64,000 nucleotides of DNA from Cunninghamia lanceolata (lineage: Eukaryota > Streptophyta > Pinopsida > Cupressales > Cupressaceae), in contig BSBN01001757.1 in NCBI GenBank assembly GCA_027924645.1, forward strand, positions 124,001 to 188,000, given 5' to 3'. The position numbers were made by a program, and so were the translations under genes. The notes beneath the pieces are model-generated. The model did no database searches. It was not told where the DNA came from and saw nothing but the letters and a program-made list of their open reading frames with translations. Numbering within the stretch: the stretch's first letter is position 1; the number at the start of each line of letters is the position of its first letter. Positions 45,641 through 58,733 of the stretch are shown one piece after another.

Positions 45641-47699
45641 AATCAATGTTATGAGCATGAATGTTCCTAGAATTCACTTGTATGTTAGCAATCAATAATA
45701 TAGTATAAACATCACATATTCCATGGGTTAAATTCATGTTGCATCATAACATAAATATTAGTATCGTGCTAATCTAAATCTAAACCAATTAGAAATTATA
45801 TCACCAAATATCTCCTTGATGCTTCTCAGTCCTCCATGCACACAACCAAACTAGAGGAAGTGAAACAATTGTTCCACCCATGCACCCTCATAGTAGGTTC
45901 CTATCTTGTAGTGACATAGTGGATGTGATTAAACAATAATCATAGATACGTTAACCTCTTGATGAACTAGGTTGGTCAACAATGACTTAACATTTGGCTC
46001 CTCATCTCATACTTGTGAAGCCTATAAACAAATTCTAGAAGAGACCATTTGAATAATCATAGGAATGAAGAAGGAAAGATGAGAAGAGGGAACCCCCTTT
46101 TCTCTTTATCCCCTCGACTTTATATAGAGTTTACTCTCTAATTTTAGCATATGTCTTGCATCTCATTGTGATTTTATAAATTTGGTGAATTTAATACCTA
46201 GTCATCATATTAGGCTCCTTGAATTGCACATTCTTGATTTCTTTCATGCCATAATCATTCTTTGGATTTCTCAGATAATGTGCAATAAAACTTGATCACT
46301 CTAAGTGATTCTTTATCTATAGGGATAATTCCTTGTGTTGTTTGTGGCACCCTACCACTCTCATGATCCATTCATATTTTAGATGACTATCTATCCATTT
46401 TCTATGTTTTCTCCCAAACTTAATTATTTGGGAAATTTAATCACGATTTCCTTGGTTTTTTCATATATAATTCCTTGCATCCTGTAGATGCAACCAATTA
46501 TGGGGCATATCCTAGGGCACCAGGATCAACCCACATAAGTTTCTAGGTTTGCGCATAATTTAAGGACAACAAACGTACCAAGATGATCATTTTCCTAGAT
46601 TATAACAAATTGATTCTACTAGATATCAACATTCTTACCTTCTCATTGGATTATGAGCTAAGTTAACCTTTCCCTTCAGATTAATTTCTTGAAATAACAT
46701 TTATTTTTAAATTATGTAACACCAACTATCATTAATTTAATCTAGGTTGATTTATATGGTATGCAATTTATTTAATTAACCTAAGTCATATTTAAGGAAA
46801 AGAAAAAATATTTTTCACTTTATTTAATTAGCCTATTAAGTTTAGCTCTAGCAATTTTAATGTAAGTTAAATATCACAATAAAATCTTTTGCACTTGAAT
46901 TAGTAAATGAGTAACTTTTGAGTTAATTTTTGAAAGAAAATGTGTTTTTTATTTTTTGGGGTTTTTCTCTTTTATTGAATTGTCTAGGCTCAGTTTTTGT
47001 TTAGGATTTTGACAAAATCCAAGACTATGTGGTGTAAAAAAAAAAGATAAAGTTTCATGATTGAATTGTGCAAAGATATATGTAGAGGATTTGGAATGTC
47101 ACTTATAAACACCCCACCCACTTTTATGTGTGCTTCCCAACCCTCAATACCTACCCATATCACATTAATTAAATTATTCTACTTCCCTTTGATACTCAAG
47201 TGACATATTGGGTCACATTTTGGCTATTTAAATAATCTCAATATGCATGCATGTGATAAGAGATTGATTTAGAGATGAAATCCTTGGGTGTTGGGTTGTG
47301 TTGTCATCATTGGATATGCCATGTTTGCCTAGATTTGCTTTTAGGCACTTATGGGGTCAAGTCTACACTTGTGAATTTGGTCTAGGGTGACAGATACAAG
47401 ATCTTGGGAGCAAGACTGATTTTGGGTGATGAATGATAATGGTATCGAAATATGGTGATGTCATGAGTCAAATTTATGTAAGAATATGCCACTTGTAGAC
47501 TAGTAATTATATTTATGACACTCTAATCTAAGTGGGTCCAATACATAAGGGAAAAGGGGCATGGGTATGTAATTTGCACCATAATAATAATATTGTTTAC
47601 TAAAAAAACTTAATTGGTATAAAGGGGTCGAAGATCTATATATATTTCAAATTATAAAAATGAATAAAAGAAAGTAAAAGAAAAAGCTATATAAAATAA

Positions 47700-47830
47700 T
47701 AATCCAAATCAAGATGCCCTTAGGGTCTAGATTGATTGATAAGTTGTTGGAAAACATGTATATTGGTTTTGTGTTCAAACCCTGACCACACCATAAGTGA
47801 GGGGAAGGCCACTCGCTAAGGAGTTATGAG
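47700..47830 (+). mobile_element. Possible tRNA-derived SINE head
   Basis: GTTCAAACC at 47773-47781 fits the pol III B-box pattern (GWTCRANNC). About 35 bases upstream lies GATTGATAAGTTGTTGG, loosely like an A-box region. No second copy was seen in the window, and the 3' tail is unclear. Confidence 0.3.
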
Positions 47831-47944
47831 ATTTTGCCCATAACAATAAGTAGTATTAAAAAGAGATCTTGATTCTCCTCATAAGTACTATTAAGAAGAT
47901 CCTTATTCTCCTGGTAAGTAGTATTAAAAAGAAGAAAAATTAAG

Positions 47945-48145
47945 ACAAATGTTAGTTTACACTCTTGTACCTAATAAATTATTATTAGTGTTAAAGAACA
48001 ATGAAGCCATTTATATCTTGAAAATGAGGTTGAAAAATAAAAAGAAGAATTGAGATATATGTTAATGTACACTCTTGTACCTAATAAATTGTGATTAGTG
48101 TTAAAGAACAATGAACCCATTTATATCTTAAAAATGAGGTTGAAA
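47945..48145. repeat. Tandem duplication, about 110-bp unit
   Basis: 'TACACTCTTGTACCTAATAA' through 'CCATTTATATCTT(G/A)AAAATG' occurs twice (about 47960-48030 and 48070-48140). A shorter AGTAGTATTAAAAAGA duplication precedes it at 47850-47935. Confidence 0.88.
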
Positions 48146-48639
48146 ATCAAATTTAAAGATAAAAGTTAAGATAGAGTATTGTTAACACAACTTTTTGAAA
48201 TGGTAAAGTCTATAATGAATCATCTTGATAAATAAAATTACATACAACTAATCTCCTTAATATATAAATAAAATTATATATAACTAATCTCTTATATATT
48301 GTAAATAACATTAATTTTTACAAATTTTATAATATAGTAAACAACTAACAAATTTTATAATATACTAAACAACTAAATATTAAGATGGAGGATATTTTTT
48401 TTGTATGGCGTAAAGGGGAAGAAGTGCTCATAATCTTTCTACCTTTTCTCTCATCGTGTGGGTAATCCTTGTGGACCCTTTTTGATTGGATACCAAAGTG
48501 GCGGTGGCTTGGCTTGATTTTGTGGATGAGATCAAATCGACGAGATAGCCGTTGTGGGATGTGATGAGATCAAATCATCTAGATAGTCGTTATTTTGATT
48601 TCTGTATGTTACCGTTGAGAAAAGCACGATTTCACCTCT

Positions 48640-50615
48640 TATACCGATCTGTTTGTCGCCATTGCAAACCATGACATGACTGTTTCCTCAGAAAGTTGAT
48701 GAGAGTCTCATGGGATTGATCGACTGCAAGAACAAGATTTCGTACCTCTGGTTTCCCCTGAAAACCACCACTGTGAAGGTGCTGAAATTCTTCAGGGGAC
48801 AAATATCTCCATAGGTATGAATATTATATAGTGGATGCAGCAACAGATCCATAGGATAGAGCATCAGGGAGAGGGATTGTAGCGGCGATGGCTTTTCTAA
48901 AACAAAAGCTCACGATTGGGTGATTCTCCTCCGAGCTTCATGCTGTTGTATGGGGTAAGTTCTTTATTATTATTTAATGGTTTGAAATTAAGTGGAAAGC
49001 TTATGACTGTCATATTCACATCCATAGGCAGCAGCATTTTCAGACTCTGTCTTCTGAACATTTTGACTTGCTCGTTTCGAATGAGGTGACTTTCTTGTTT
49101 TTTAGGTATCTGCCTCTATCCAGCCGCTCGGTAAAGTGGGTAAAATTCTGGAAAAAACTGTAAATGCCAATGAAACTCTAATTGTAACAGCCCCTGCTTC
49201 AGTCTCTAGTAGAAACTGAGGATTCCCGCAAAAGGCTAACTGTAACAGCCCCTACTCTTCAGTAAGTGAATCCATTACTCTTCGGCAATTGGATCCATTA
49301 AGTGTTCTCTTCTATCTTCTTCTGTTCATCCTGGGAATAATTTATACCATCCTAAAAATTGTTTGTGAGACCTCCCTTTACAGATTAAATTCATTTAAAC
49401 CTTAAGGTGTCAATCTGAATGATAACACTTTATATGTGTAACATTGTTTGATGACCTTTGGCAGCATGTGAATCAGATTTAAAAAATTAATTTTTCCTTC
49501 AATTTTTAGCTGAATATTAGCTCCTAGCAAATAACTAAATGGAAGACAGAGTCCTAGTCCCCTGCTTCTAATACTGCATATGATCTTGATACATAAAGGC
49601 TCCATGAATCGTACTTAAACCTTACATTTTGTTGGTGACAATATATACTTAGTGTTACTATGTGATAGCATTTTATTCTTGTGAGTGTTTCTTTGTCCAT
49701 GCTATTTAAGGAGTCTTAAATGAGTACTTTTGCATTCTTACCTTGTGATTACTTATTATTCTTGTGAACATGTTTTGTCTCTATTTTTCCTTTTCCATAA
49801 CTGAGGAATGCTCCACATTTACCCATGCATTCTTGCTCTTGGCATGCTCCACTTGTTCTTGTGCATTGTTTATTGAATCTTGTACTTTCACATGCTTCTA
49901 CTTTTGCATGCCTTGTGGAATCGTCGACTATGAATGCTAATGTTGTCCTCCATTTGTACTTGTGCATGCTTTCTGTGCAAGGCTCCATGTTGAGCCTCTA
50001 AGAGCATAGAGGGCATTTCCTTAGGCAATTTATTTTCCCTTGTAATTCTCATGAAAGGGGCATTCTTTTCTATTAATTTTCCATAATGCTTCCTAGGAGA
50101 CAATTAGATGATGACACAGATGCATTTAAACACCATGTAGTTTGTGATGCAGTCTTTTTGGCAATATAGTGTTCAAACTCTAAAGCTAGAATGCAGAACA
50201 TGCCTGCACTATTCACCACAACTTAATTAAAGTGTGAAGGCTTCTTCAATTTCAAACTACAACTTGGAATTAATATTTAAGAGCTTTGATTTTCATACTG
50301 GTATTTATGCTGCAGTTTTCTAACCTTTGTTACTGTTTCCATATTCTTTGTTGACATGTAAATCTGCAAAATGACTAAACTGTTGTAATGGACCAAAGCA
50401 AAGGACCTAAGCGTGCAATATATATATTATATTCCCTAAATAAATGTTTACACAACGAATGAAATGCAGCTGCCATGCTTTGGCCTTGCACATCACTCTA
50501 GCATCCATTCTTTCAGAAGCCTGCATTGGGTTGTAAGACCTTCCAAAGGTCCTCTCAAGCCAAGGAAAAGATAAAACTTCTCTCATCTGAAAAGACTAGA
50601 GCATCTCTGAAAGGT
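48640..50615 (+). pseudogene. Possible spliced host-gene remnant (unidentified)
   Basis: Short stretches look exonic. Around 48870-48957, MAFLKQKLTIG (then a stop) precedes GGGGTAAGTT, a good donor. At about 49106-49218, after TTTTTTAG, there is VSASIQPLGKVGKILEKTVN with ETLIVTAPASVSSRN then a stop. At about 50470-50612, TFQRSSQAKEKIKLL then SSEKTRASLKG ends at AAAGGTATAA. GC is higher here than around it. Frames contain stops, no domain is recognised, and the exons may not belong together. This could be a captured fragment in another repeat. Confidence 0.25.
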
Positions 50616-51509
50616 ATAACTTAAACAACTGTTCATCTTCAGCTTCCAGTTATTATTTCACTCTCAGCAATGAAGTAGAGGCCAAACATCTTAGAGAATA
50701 AATTCTTAAGCTTGTTATGGCTGAATTCTCTAGTAAGAAAATAAATATTCAGGTAGCTATAGCTATGGATAGCTGATAAAATGCACTAACTCATCTGGAA
50801 AATTGTCGTGATTTATAAGGTTGAGTCTTACAGTATTACTCCATTGTACTTTTTTTCAGTTGATGTTGTTCTGTTTTTCTAGCTTCGTTTCAGTTATGTA
50901 TAAACTTGTTAGAGATGCTTGTGTTCTTCCCCTGTACTTTTGATAATGTTATCTTTGTCTGATTCACATTGAAATTAATTTCAAATAAATTCCTGAACTG
51001 GTAATGTGCTTCTGGTATCAACTGTGTAGTACTTTTTCCCTGCTTCTGGATCCGGATCTAGTAGTATGGCTTGAAAAGTCAGAATCTAAAAATACTAGGC
51101 AGTTGATCCCAGAAGAACATTGCCATTTGATTCACTGCCAACATAGCACTCTTAAAAAATATAAATTTATTAAGCCCAACATTCCTTTTGCCCTAGCCTC
51201 CCCTCTTCAAAACATATGTAGCAACCAAGACCGAATTTGACCCATTCTCTGATATTTAAATCAGATATTTGGCCAAAAACTTATTAATTTGTAACTAAGA
51301 GCGTAGTTTTATAAGAATATGGCACTTATTATTCTTATGCACTGAAGGATTGGGAACTCAATTTGGATCCATAATTGTTGATTCACAAGATTATGTGAAT
51401 GTTAAGACTCTAGTTCATGATTTCAGTCTTCATGTCTTAGGTTAAGGTATCATGTTGCCAAGCTTGTAACATTACACCATCAACATTTGGTAACCACAAT
51501 GCTATCTAG
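50616..51509. other. Gene-free stretch
   Basis: A 78-codon ORF at 51004-51240 has no recognisable domain. Nothing else was found. Confidence 0.55.
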
Positions 51510-51895
51510 TAGTTTTGGTTGTGATATAATCAAGTTGCAATCTAAATATGTTCATTTAGTGTGTTTTAGTTTGGAATCTACCTATTGTTTGTGTAAAGTG
51601 TGTGTTATGCTTTGGCATTCACTCTAATTTGATATATTTATTGTTTGTGTGAAGCGTGGATTTCAACTTTGGTATTAACTTATGTTTGATTTAGTTTGTA
51701 TGTATTGTAATTATTAGTTTTGTGATATTAATCAAGTTGCAATCTATATATATGTTTGTTTAGTATGTTTTAGTTTGGAATCTACTTATTGTTTATGTGA
51801 AATGTGTCTTTAAACTTTGGTTTTCACTTTAATTTGATATATAAATTGTTTGTTTGAAGCATGGGTTTACACTTTGGCATTAACTTAGATTTCAT
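51510..51895. repeat. Tandem repeat, about 205-bp unit, two copies
   Basis: TAGTTTTG...TAATCAAGTTGCAATCTA...GTTTTAGTTTGGAATCTAC occurs at 51510 and 51715, each ending near TTTGGCATTAACTTA. The motif CTTTGGCATTCACT links it to the repeats at 58734-59215. Confidence 0.85.
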
Positions 51896-51952
51896 TCACT
51901 TTTTATGTTTAAGAATTCAATTCACTTTGTTTGCATTTATTATTTGTATGAA

Positions 51953-52002
51953 GGGGGGGGAGGGGAGGGAGAGGTAAAAAGGGAGGGGGAGGGGGAGGGG
52001 GA

Positions 52003-52083
<81 letters not shown>

Positions 52084-53256
52084 GTGGAGAGTGAGATGGA
52101 GGGTGAGGAGGAGGGTGAGTGGGAGGGGGACAGGGAGAGGGAGGGAGGGAGGGAGATGGAGATGGATGGAGAGGGAGAGTGAGATGGTGGAGGGGGGGTG
52201 AGTGGGAGGAGGAGAGGGATGGGGAGGAGGAGGGGAGGGGGAGAGGGAGGAAGGAAGATGGAGAGGGAAGGAGGGAGAGGGAGGGACGAAGCGAGGGAGA
52301 GGGAGATTGAGAGATAGAGGTGGTAGAGGGGAGAGGGAGAGGAAGGGAGGGAGGGAGAGGGAGGGAGAGGGAGGGAAGGAGGCAAAGGGAGGGACAGAAA
52401 GAGAGGGAGAGGGAGAATGATGAAGGAAGAGGGAGGGAGGGAGGGGAGGGAGGGAGGGAGGGGAAGAGAGGATGAGGGAGGGAGAGGATGAGGGAGGGAG
52501 AGGGAGGAAGGAAGAGGGTAGGGGGAGGGAGGTGGGGGAGAGGGAGGGAAGAGGGAGAAGGAGAGGGAGAGGGAGAGGGGGAGATGGAGAGGGAGAGGGA
52601 GAGGAATGGAGGGAGGGAGGGAGGGAGGGAGAGGGTAGGGAGGTAGGGAGGGGAAGGTAGAGAGAGGAAGAGGGAGAGCAAGGGAGAGGGAGGGAGGGAG
52701 GGAGGGAAGGAAGCAGAGGGAGGGAAAGGGAGAGAGAGCGAGAGAGGGAGGGAGGGAAAGAGAGGGAGAGGAAGAGAGAGGAAGGAAGAGAGAGGAAGGA
52801 AGAGGGAGGGAGAGGGAGAGGGAGAGGGAGGGAGGACAAGGGAGGGAGAGCGAGATTGAGAGGGAGAGGAATGGAGGGAGGGAGAGGGTAGGGAGGTAGA
52901 GAGAGGGAGAGGTAGAGAGAGGGAGAGGGAGATGGAGGGAGAGGTAGAGAGAGGTAGAGAGAGGGAGAGAAAGGGAGAGGGAGGGAAGGGAGAGGGAGAT
53001 GGAAGGAGAGGTAGAGAGAGAGGAAGGGAGTGGGAGAGGGAGAGGAAGTGGGAGAGGGAGCAAGTGGGAGGGGGAGGGGAGGCAGAGAGAGGGGGAGAGA
53101 GGGAGAGGAGAGGGAGAGAGGGATAGAGGAGGGAGATAGAGGAGAGGGAGACAAAGAAGGAGGGAGAGGGAGACAGAGGGAGAGGGAAAGGGAGGCGGAG
53201 GGAGAGAGAGAGAGAGAGGAAGGGAGAGGGAGTGGGAGAGGGAGTGGGAGAGAGAG
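51953..53256 (+). repeat. Long polypurine GA/GGGAGA array, left part
   Basis: About 1.3 kb of nearly pure G and A on plus, including a perfect (GA)n of about 75 bp (52006-52080), then irregular GGGAGA/GGGAGG units with rare T or C. Long ORFs on the opposite strand in all three frames are artefacts of the repeat. It is interrupted at 53256 by a solo LTR and resumes at 58509. Confidence 0.97.
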
Positions 53257-56200
53257 TGTAGTGCCTCTCCGTATTCACCTTGGTTGTGTCAGGCCTTGTG
53301 TGTGCAGGAATGACGGATGGAGAACTGTCAAAAACATTCTAGGGGAAAGGAGTGAATAAGGAACCTATAGCTCATTAGAGCCAAGCTTACAGGAATGTAT
53401 GTAGCCAAACCTGTGGTTTTCAAGATTGGGAGGTAAAAGCTTTGAAACAACTATCAGAGTAGGAAGATTCTCCTGAGGTAGCCATTGTTTTCTTTCGTCT
53501 CTCATCATTTGCTTTTGGCTGTCTATCTTGATCACTTTGTTTACTGATCATTAGGTAATTAAATGAAATCATCTTTATTTTCTTAGAATTAAAAGATTTG
53601 GATAGTCTTCCTGTTTAAAGTTAAAGCATAGTTAAAGAATCATGCTTCAGTAGCGAATTAATGTAATGCTGAATGTATTTCAGGTTATAGTTCCTTGTTG
53701 TAAGGAAAATGAAACTGTTAGGAAATTATAAGTAAACCAGTCCTTATATTTAGAAGCATTATTTTGGTAATGATTTGGTTGTTTTATACTATTATCTCTG
53801 GTTAAATTAATGATAGAAAATAAATAATAATTGTCTTAGACTATTTATACTTTTCCGCATTCAAGATTAATATTATCAATATATGAAGGTTTTGATTATA
53901 ATATAAGATTGTTTATGGGCTGGGTCCATATAATTCTCCACTCATTTATTCAGTGGGTATTTGTATTTTAGTAATTTCATTTATGAAATGTTTCTGTAAT
54001 ATGGAGGCATCATAATTTACATAGTTGTAGAATTATGAAGGCCTTTGTGTTACAGTAAGCAATGGTTATTTATGGCCGATGAGTATTTGATTATAAAGTA
54101 ATTCCTTTATCAGTAATTCAATAAATATGTAATTTCTTCTAGTTACGGCTCTGATAGCCAATTAAGTAATTGCATAACATTTATGATAAGACTTTACTAC
54201 CCGCTTAGATAATTGTTATTCTTTAATTGCTATATAGATTTTGGTATCTCATTTTAATGAGATTTATAGCCATGTAATGATGGAATATCATCTTATTTAT
54301 GTGAAATATATCTCAGTAGATTGCTCACGCCATAAGCAAAATTCAAGTCAGAAGATTTTCTAAACTTGTCAGTTGTTCCGATCGGCCAAGCTATTTTCCA
54401 CTACTATTCACTTTATTTTGTAACAGCCGACGTTAGCTTCTGTCACATGTTCTTTGATAAATCAGTAAATTTATTGCTAGCGTTTTGGGGGAGGAAGGAG
54501 ACAAAAAGAGAAAAAGTCATTATTTGGTTTTGGGGCCTGGGAGGATATGACTGCCCATGTCAAGCTCTGTGACCAGGTACAGGTTTTGGGGAAGAAGCAC
54601 AGAGGCGAAGTTGTGGTCAAGAAGAGGGCCTTGAGGTGATAAAATTAACAAAAGAGGTAATTCTCAATATGTAGATGCATGCATTCTCAAATTGTCCGCT
54701 ACACCATGTTTTGGTTTTGTGACCCAAATGGGATTGCAGTGAAATGTAGGGAGATAGAAGAATGAATGGAGTAAATGTAGGTTGCTGTAGAAAATGATGC
54801 AATGCTTGTGTTCATGCTTTTGGTTTGGGGCTCCAATGGGGTTGCATGCAAGCAGATAGGAGTGGATTAAAATATAGGTATTTTCGGTATAATGATGCAG
54901 TCTGTGTTCTGTTTGTGCAATGAGATTGAATTTTCACCAACTTGGAACTACCCAAATCAATATGGTTGTCTGAAAATGTAATGCGGGATGATCTTAGGGC
55001 ATGAATTTATTTTGGGCATAGCAGTTGCTAAGTTTACGGTGGCTTATCTATGGTTTTAGCTTTTGTCGATTGTATAGGAAGAATGAAGTAAGCTTTAATG
55101 ATTGGGTGTTTAGAGTTTGAACTTATGGCGACAACGAAATGACATGTGACGCGTTTTAGACACCATATTAGCCCTGTGTGTGTATAATGTGGTCAGGGTT
55201 TATGTTGCATGTGTAAATGGATGTTGAAATTGAATTGCTTTCATTTTAATAGTGAGTGAGGATTGAACTTCCCTTTGTTAGTGGTGAATGCACTCTATTG
55301 AACTGGTGTAAGCAGTAGGAAGTATGCGTTGCATTGCTGGTTTACTGAATTTGAAATGTCAGATTGCCCATGGAAAGTCTATGAAGGAATAAGGGCTTTT
55401 CTTATTTCAATTTCATCTCGTTTTGTTACCCTATTTTTTTTATGTATTGAAGAATTGCATTTGTCTTTATTTTTGTAAATACATTGAGAAACTACACCCT
55501 CATTTACCGACTGTGCATACGCAAGTCAGCGATTCTATGTTGGTTATAAAATGTAAGTACCTTATAGAAATTGAGGTTGAATAGGAGAATATTGATAAAG
55601 GCTTATTGATGAGCGCTATACTAAGAAAGTTTTCCTCTGCCTTCATCTTCTAAGCTGAATTCTCCGACTAGGTAGAAATCTCCTTTGTCAGTGGATGTGA
55701 ACCGTCCCCTACACAAGAAGTATGTGCCATTTCATGGCCGTAAATCCAATCTTCTTAATCGTTTTAACACCACCACACCTACCACATCTGCATAGATGTT
55801 TGAATAAAAGAACATAAATTGTGCTATTAAAAGTAGTGTTGTTGTAAATACCTTAACCGATCTACAGAAGCCATCGCATTATAGGTATCTCGATGTTTTA
55901 GTTTAGAGCGTCTTCAAGGTAGCTAGCACGGGCATGAAGGTCAATTGTACACGCTTAATGATCAACTTAGGCGTAATGCAATAAGAGTTACAAATTTGAC
56001 TGGAGTATGTACAGCTCCCTATCACAATCAAACCCACATGGCTGTATGCACCTAGACCGTAAAGCTTATAATGTTAGGATATGTTCCATATACTTCATCG
56101 ATCCAAAGATTTTGAGAGTATCCTTGCAAAATCTGTTTGTACAATCCTGCAATCATTTGCATTCCATGATAGGGCGTCATTGAGGCATTGTATTATCAGT

Positions 56201-58508
56201 TCTTATCTGCGCCTCTTCTTTCTACGGAGTTTGGAAGTTTCTAAGGCTGTTTGAACATTCTTTTTACTCGTTTATGACAATCAGGATTAGCACAACTCGT
56301 AGAATTTTAGTAACTTTAACAGTCATCCCATGGACAGGTGTAACCAACCAAATTCTATTGCCAAACTTATGTCATGGTGACAGAGGTATAATTATTCTTC
56401 TTGTTCTTCCTCAGCGTTATGAAGATTCCTTGAATTTGGAAATTCCTTCTCATTAACACTCCACTATCTTTTGACCGATAGCAAATCTCTCGCTTTTCTA
56501 AAATCTGTGAAATTTCTTTTTCTATCTGGAGAGTTATATTAGCAACCAAGATCATTAGTCTTATGATGAGAAGCATCCTTACTTTTAGCATTGTTCTTTA
56601 ACGTTTGTTGTGGAAGTTGGACCTTGAATGTGCAGCACTGGAAATGCATTATAGATGTTGATACAAATGGAAAACTTATAAGTTTGTTAGAACTTGGATT
56701 TCGTTGGCTACTTAGATTCTTCCTTCCTTAAGGCCATATGCTTTAGAAGAATAGGAATTTTTTGAAAAGAAAGATCAATTTTTTTTTGGTGTGGTATCTT
56801 TAACCTTCTACAAATTTTATAACATGATATGCATAATAAGAGTTTTTTTTTTTTAAAGACAAGTTTTAACGTGTCTTTGAAATGGGAAGTATGATTTGGG
56901 ATTTGATATAAGTTTTTTTTTAGATTGATAGGAAATAGAAATAGTATGTGTGGAGTAGAAAATTATTGTAAAAATATTAAATTTTATTACATAAGTAAAT
57001 TAAATGATGTTAGAATATAGAGTATGTTAGTAAGGTTGTGATTTAAGTCTCCCTCAGTAATATTCTGGTAGAGTTTATTAAATGATCGATTAATATCTTT
57101 ATTAGTTTTATATCTTTTATATTATGCATGGCCAGTAGTATAGTGTTAGTGTTAATGTATAATATGAAGAATTAGGATAGACTCAAGAATAGGATATTCT
57201 TACTTAAGCATTTCACTTTGTCATTGTATTAATTGACATCTTAAGGGTAAGGTTACCTCTACAACTTAGATTTGTGGATTCCTTTCACTATTATAAGTAT
57301 GTTATCCGATTAGATTCAATCAGTGATATAGAACAAAAAAATTAATGAAATGAGTTACCACGATGATAGTCAACAAAAAAGTTGCTCATGGATAATAGAG
57401 TTTGTAATATACTCATGATTCTAGAAAATATGTGTTTTGGAACATTATGTTTCTTTTTGATTGAATAGTTACTTGTTTTAGAGGACAGTTTGATTGATTG
57501 ATTATCTTTATCATATGATCTTGAATCTCGAGTAAGTATAGCCAATGTAATGATGTTATGTTTTGAGTTAATAACAAATGAGGTAAACTTAGGAACTATA
57601 ACTCATGTCGACCTCTTGGACCTGAGTTCAACTTATTTTATAATCTATCAATGATAGATAACTATTATACCTTATTGTTAAAATTTGTTTTCTGTAATGA
57701 TGATGTATATACAATATGGCTTGGGTTGATGACTTAATGCATATCTTCCTGTATCAGAAAGATTTGGTTATGTGAAACGCATCGTTGTGCGATGTTTATA
57801 TTGTAATATAAGTTCTTGAGAATCTGAAGCTTTTATTGTAACTATTAACCCAAGTTATTATAGATGGTATGGAACCATTTTGAGGTTGCTAGTTTAAGTC
57901 CCTGAACTATGAAGTCTTCGCACTACGCGTATGTAGGCAAGGCTATCATGAGCCCCTGAGACATTAGGTCAGCCCCTTAGGGCCTTAGGCTTGTCATTTC
58001 ATACAATTGATTTTTGTATTATGTAATCTATATTATATAGGACTAATATTTCGTTAGATGTATAGTTAAGATCTTAGTAATGCAGGACTCTAGAGCTAAG
58101 GAGGTACCTTTCCACTTCGCGTATGGATGATTATCTGGCACTATGGTAAATGCGTATAACATGAAACGATTGTATCTTACAATGTTGATATACTCTGATA
58201 TGTAATATGAATTTACTAAGTTAAATTTTGTAAATTGTTTTCTATTACCCTGTTAATTTAATTATTGTCATTTTCACAAAATGTGTGTGTGTATTCATTT
58301 GATGCATTTGGAGTTAGAACAGACTATGGATGTTAATTAGATCATGGTAGTGTGTAGTAATGTAGTCACATTTTCCCTAGAGATATTAGTTAATTTGTTG
58401 TATCAGAGTATGTTATATTTTGTTACCATTACTTCTATAAAAGAAAAATTTCTGCCTTTTATTGTTTTATGTGACTTATCTCTAGGGTTGCATGGAGGGG
58501 AATTACAG
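53257..58508 (+). repeat. Solo LTR, 5252 bp, inserted in the GA array
   Basis: Starts TGTAGTGCCTCTCCGTATTC and ends GCATGGAGGGGAATTACA, with gagag on both sides (53252-53256 and 58509-58513). The GA array continues on each side. Blocks shared with the 59485-63997 LTR include TAGGCAAGGC...GGGCCTTAGGCTTGTC (57935-57995) and GAGCTAAGGAGGTACCTTTC (58092-58113). No PBS, gag or pol is present, so it is a solo LTR. It includes an antisense PPR remnant near 56090-56250. Confidence 0.9.
56085..56250 (-). pseudogene. Antisense PPR fragment in solo LTR
   Basis: On minus, ACAATGCCTCAATGACGCCC then ATCATGGAATGC and ATGATTGCAGGA reproduce, at DNA level, the PPR segment encoding MPQRDxxSWNAMIAG. Frames are shifted by one base twice. 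GYSQNLWIDEV follows (the GYSQNG-type segment) and NVQTALET precedes it. The fragment is short, but the order fits a PPR motif boundary and it is antisense to the LTR, as in E1 and the 62-kb copy. Confidence 0.65.
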
Positions 58509-58733
58509 AGAGGGAGAGGGAGGGAGTGGGAGGGGGAGGGGAGAGAGAGAGAGGGAGAGGGAAGGAGAGGGAGACAGAGAAGGAGAGGGAGGCAAAGGAA
58601 GGAGAGGGAGATAGAGGGAGAGGGAAAGGGAGGGACAAGGGAGGGAGAGAGAGAGAGGGAGGGAGAGAGTGGGAGAGGGGGAGAGGAGGAGAGGTAGAGA
58701 GGGAGGGAGATGGAGGGAGAGAGGGAAGCATGT
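58509..58733 (+). repeat. Polypurine GA/GGGAGA array, right part
   Basis: Continues the composition and units of 51953-53256. The two were one array before the LTR inserted. Confidence 0.95.

Larger units (their letters stand above)
45641..48385. other. Gene-free AT-rich stretch with small repeats
   Basis: No coding signal. It contains a possible SINE (47700-47830), small tandem duplications (47850-48145), and T/A-rich alternations at 48230-48390. Confidence 0.6.

Noticed and set aside
51909..53278. Three overlapping minus-strand ORFs of 384-453 codons rich in Ser, Leu and Pro
   Set aside because: They are open in all three frames because the DNA is a pure CT/GA repeat without stop codons. 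There is no coding bias or domain.
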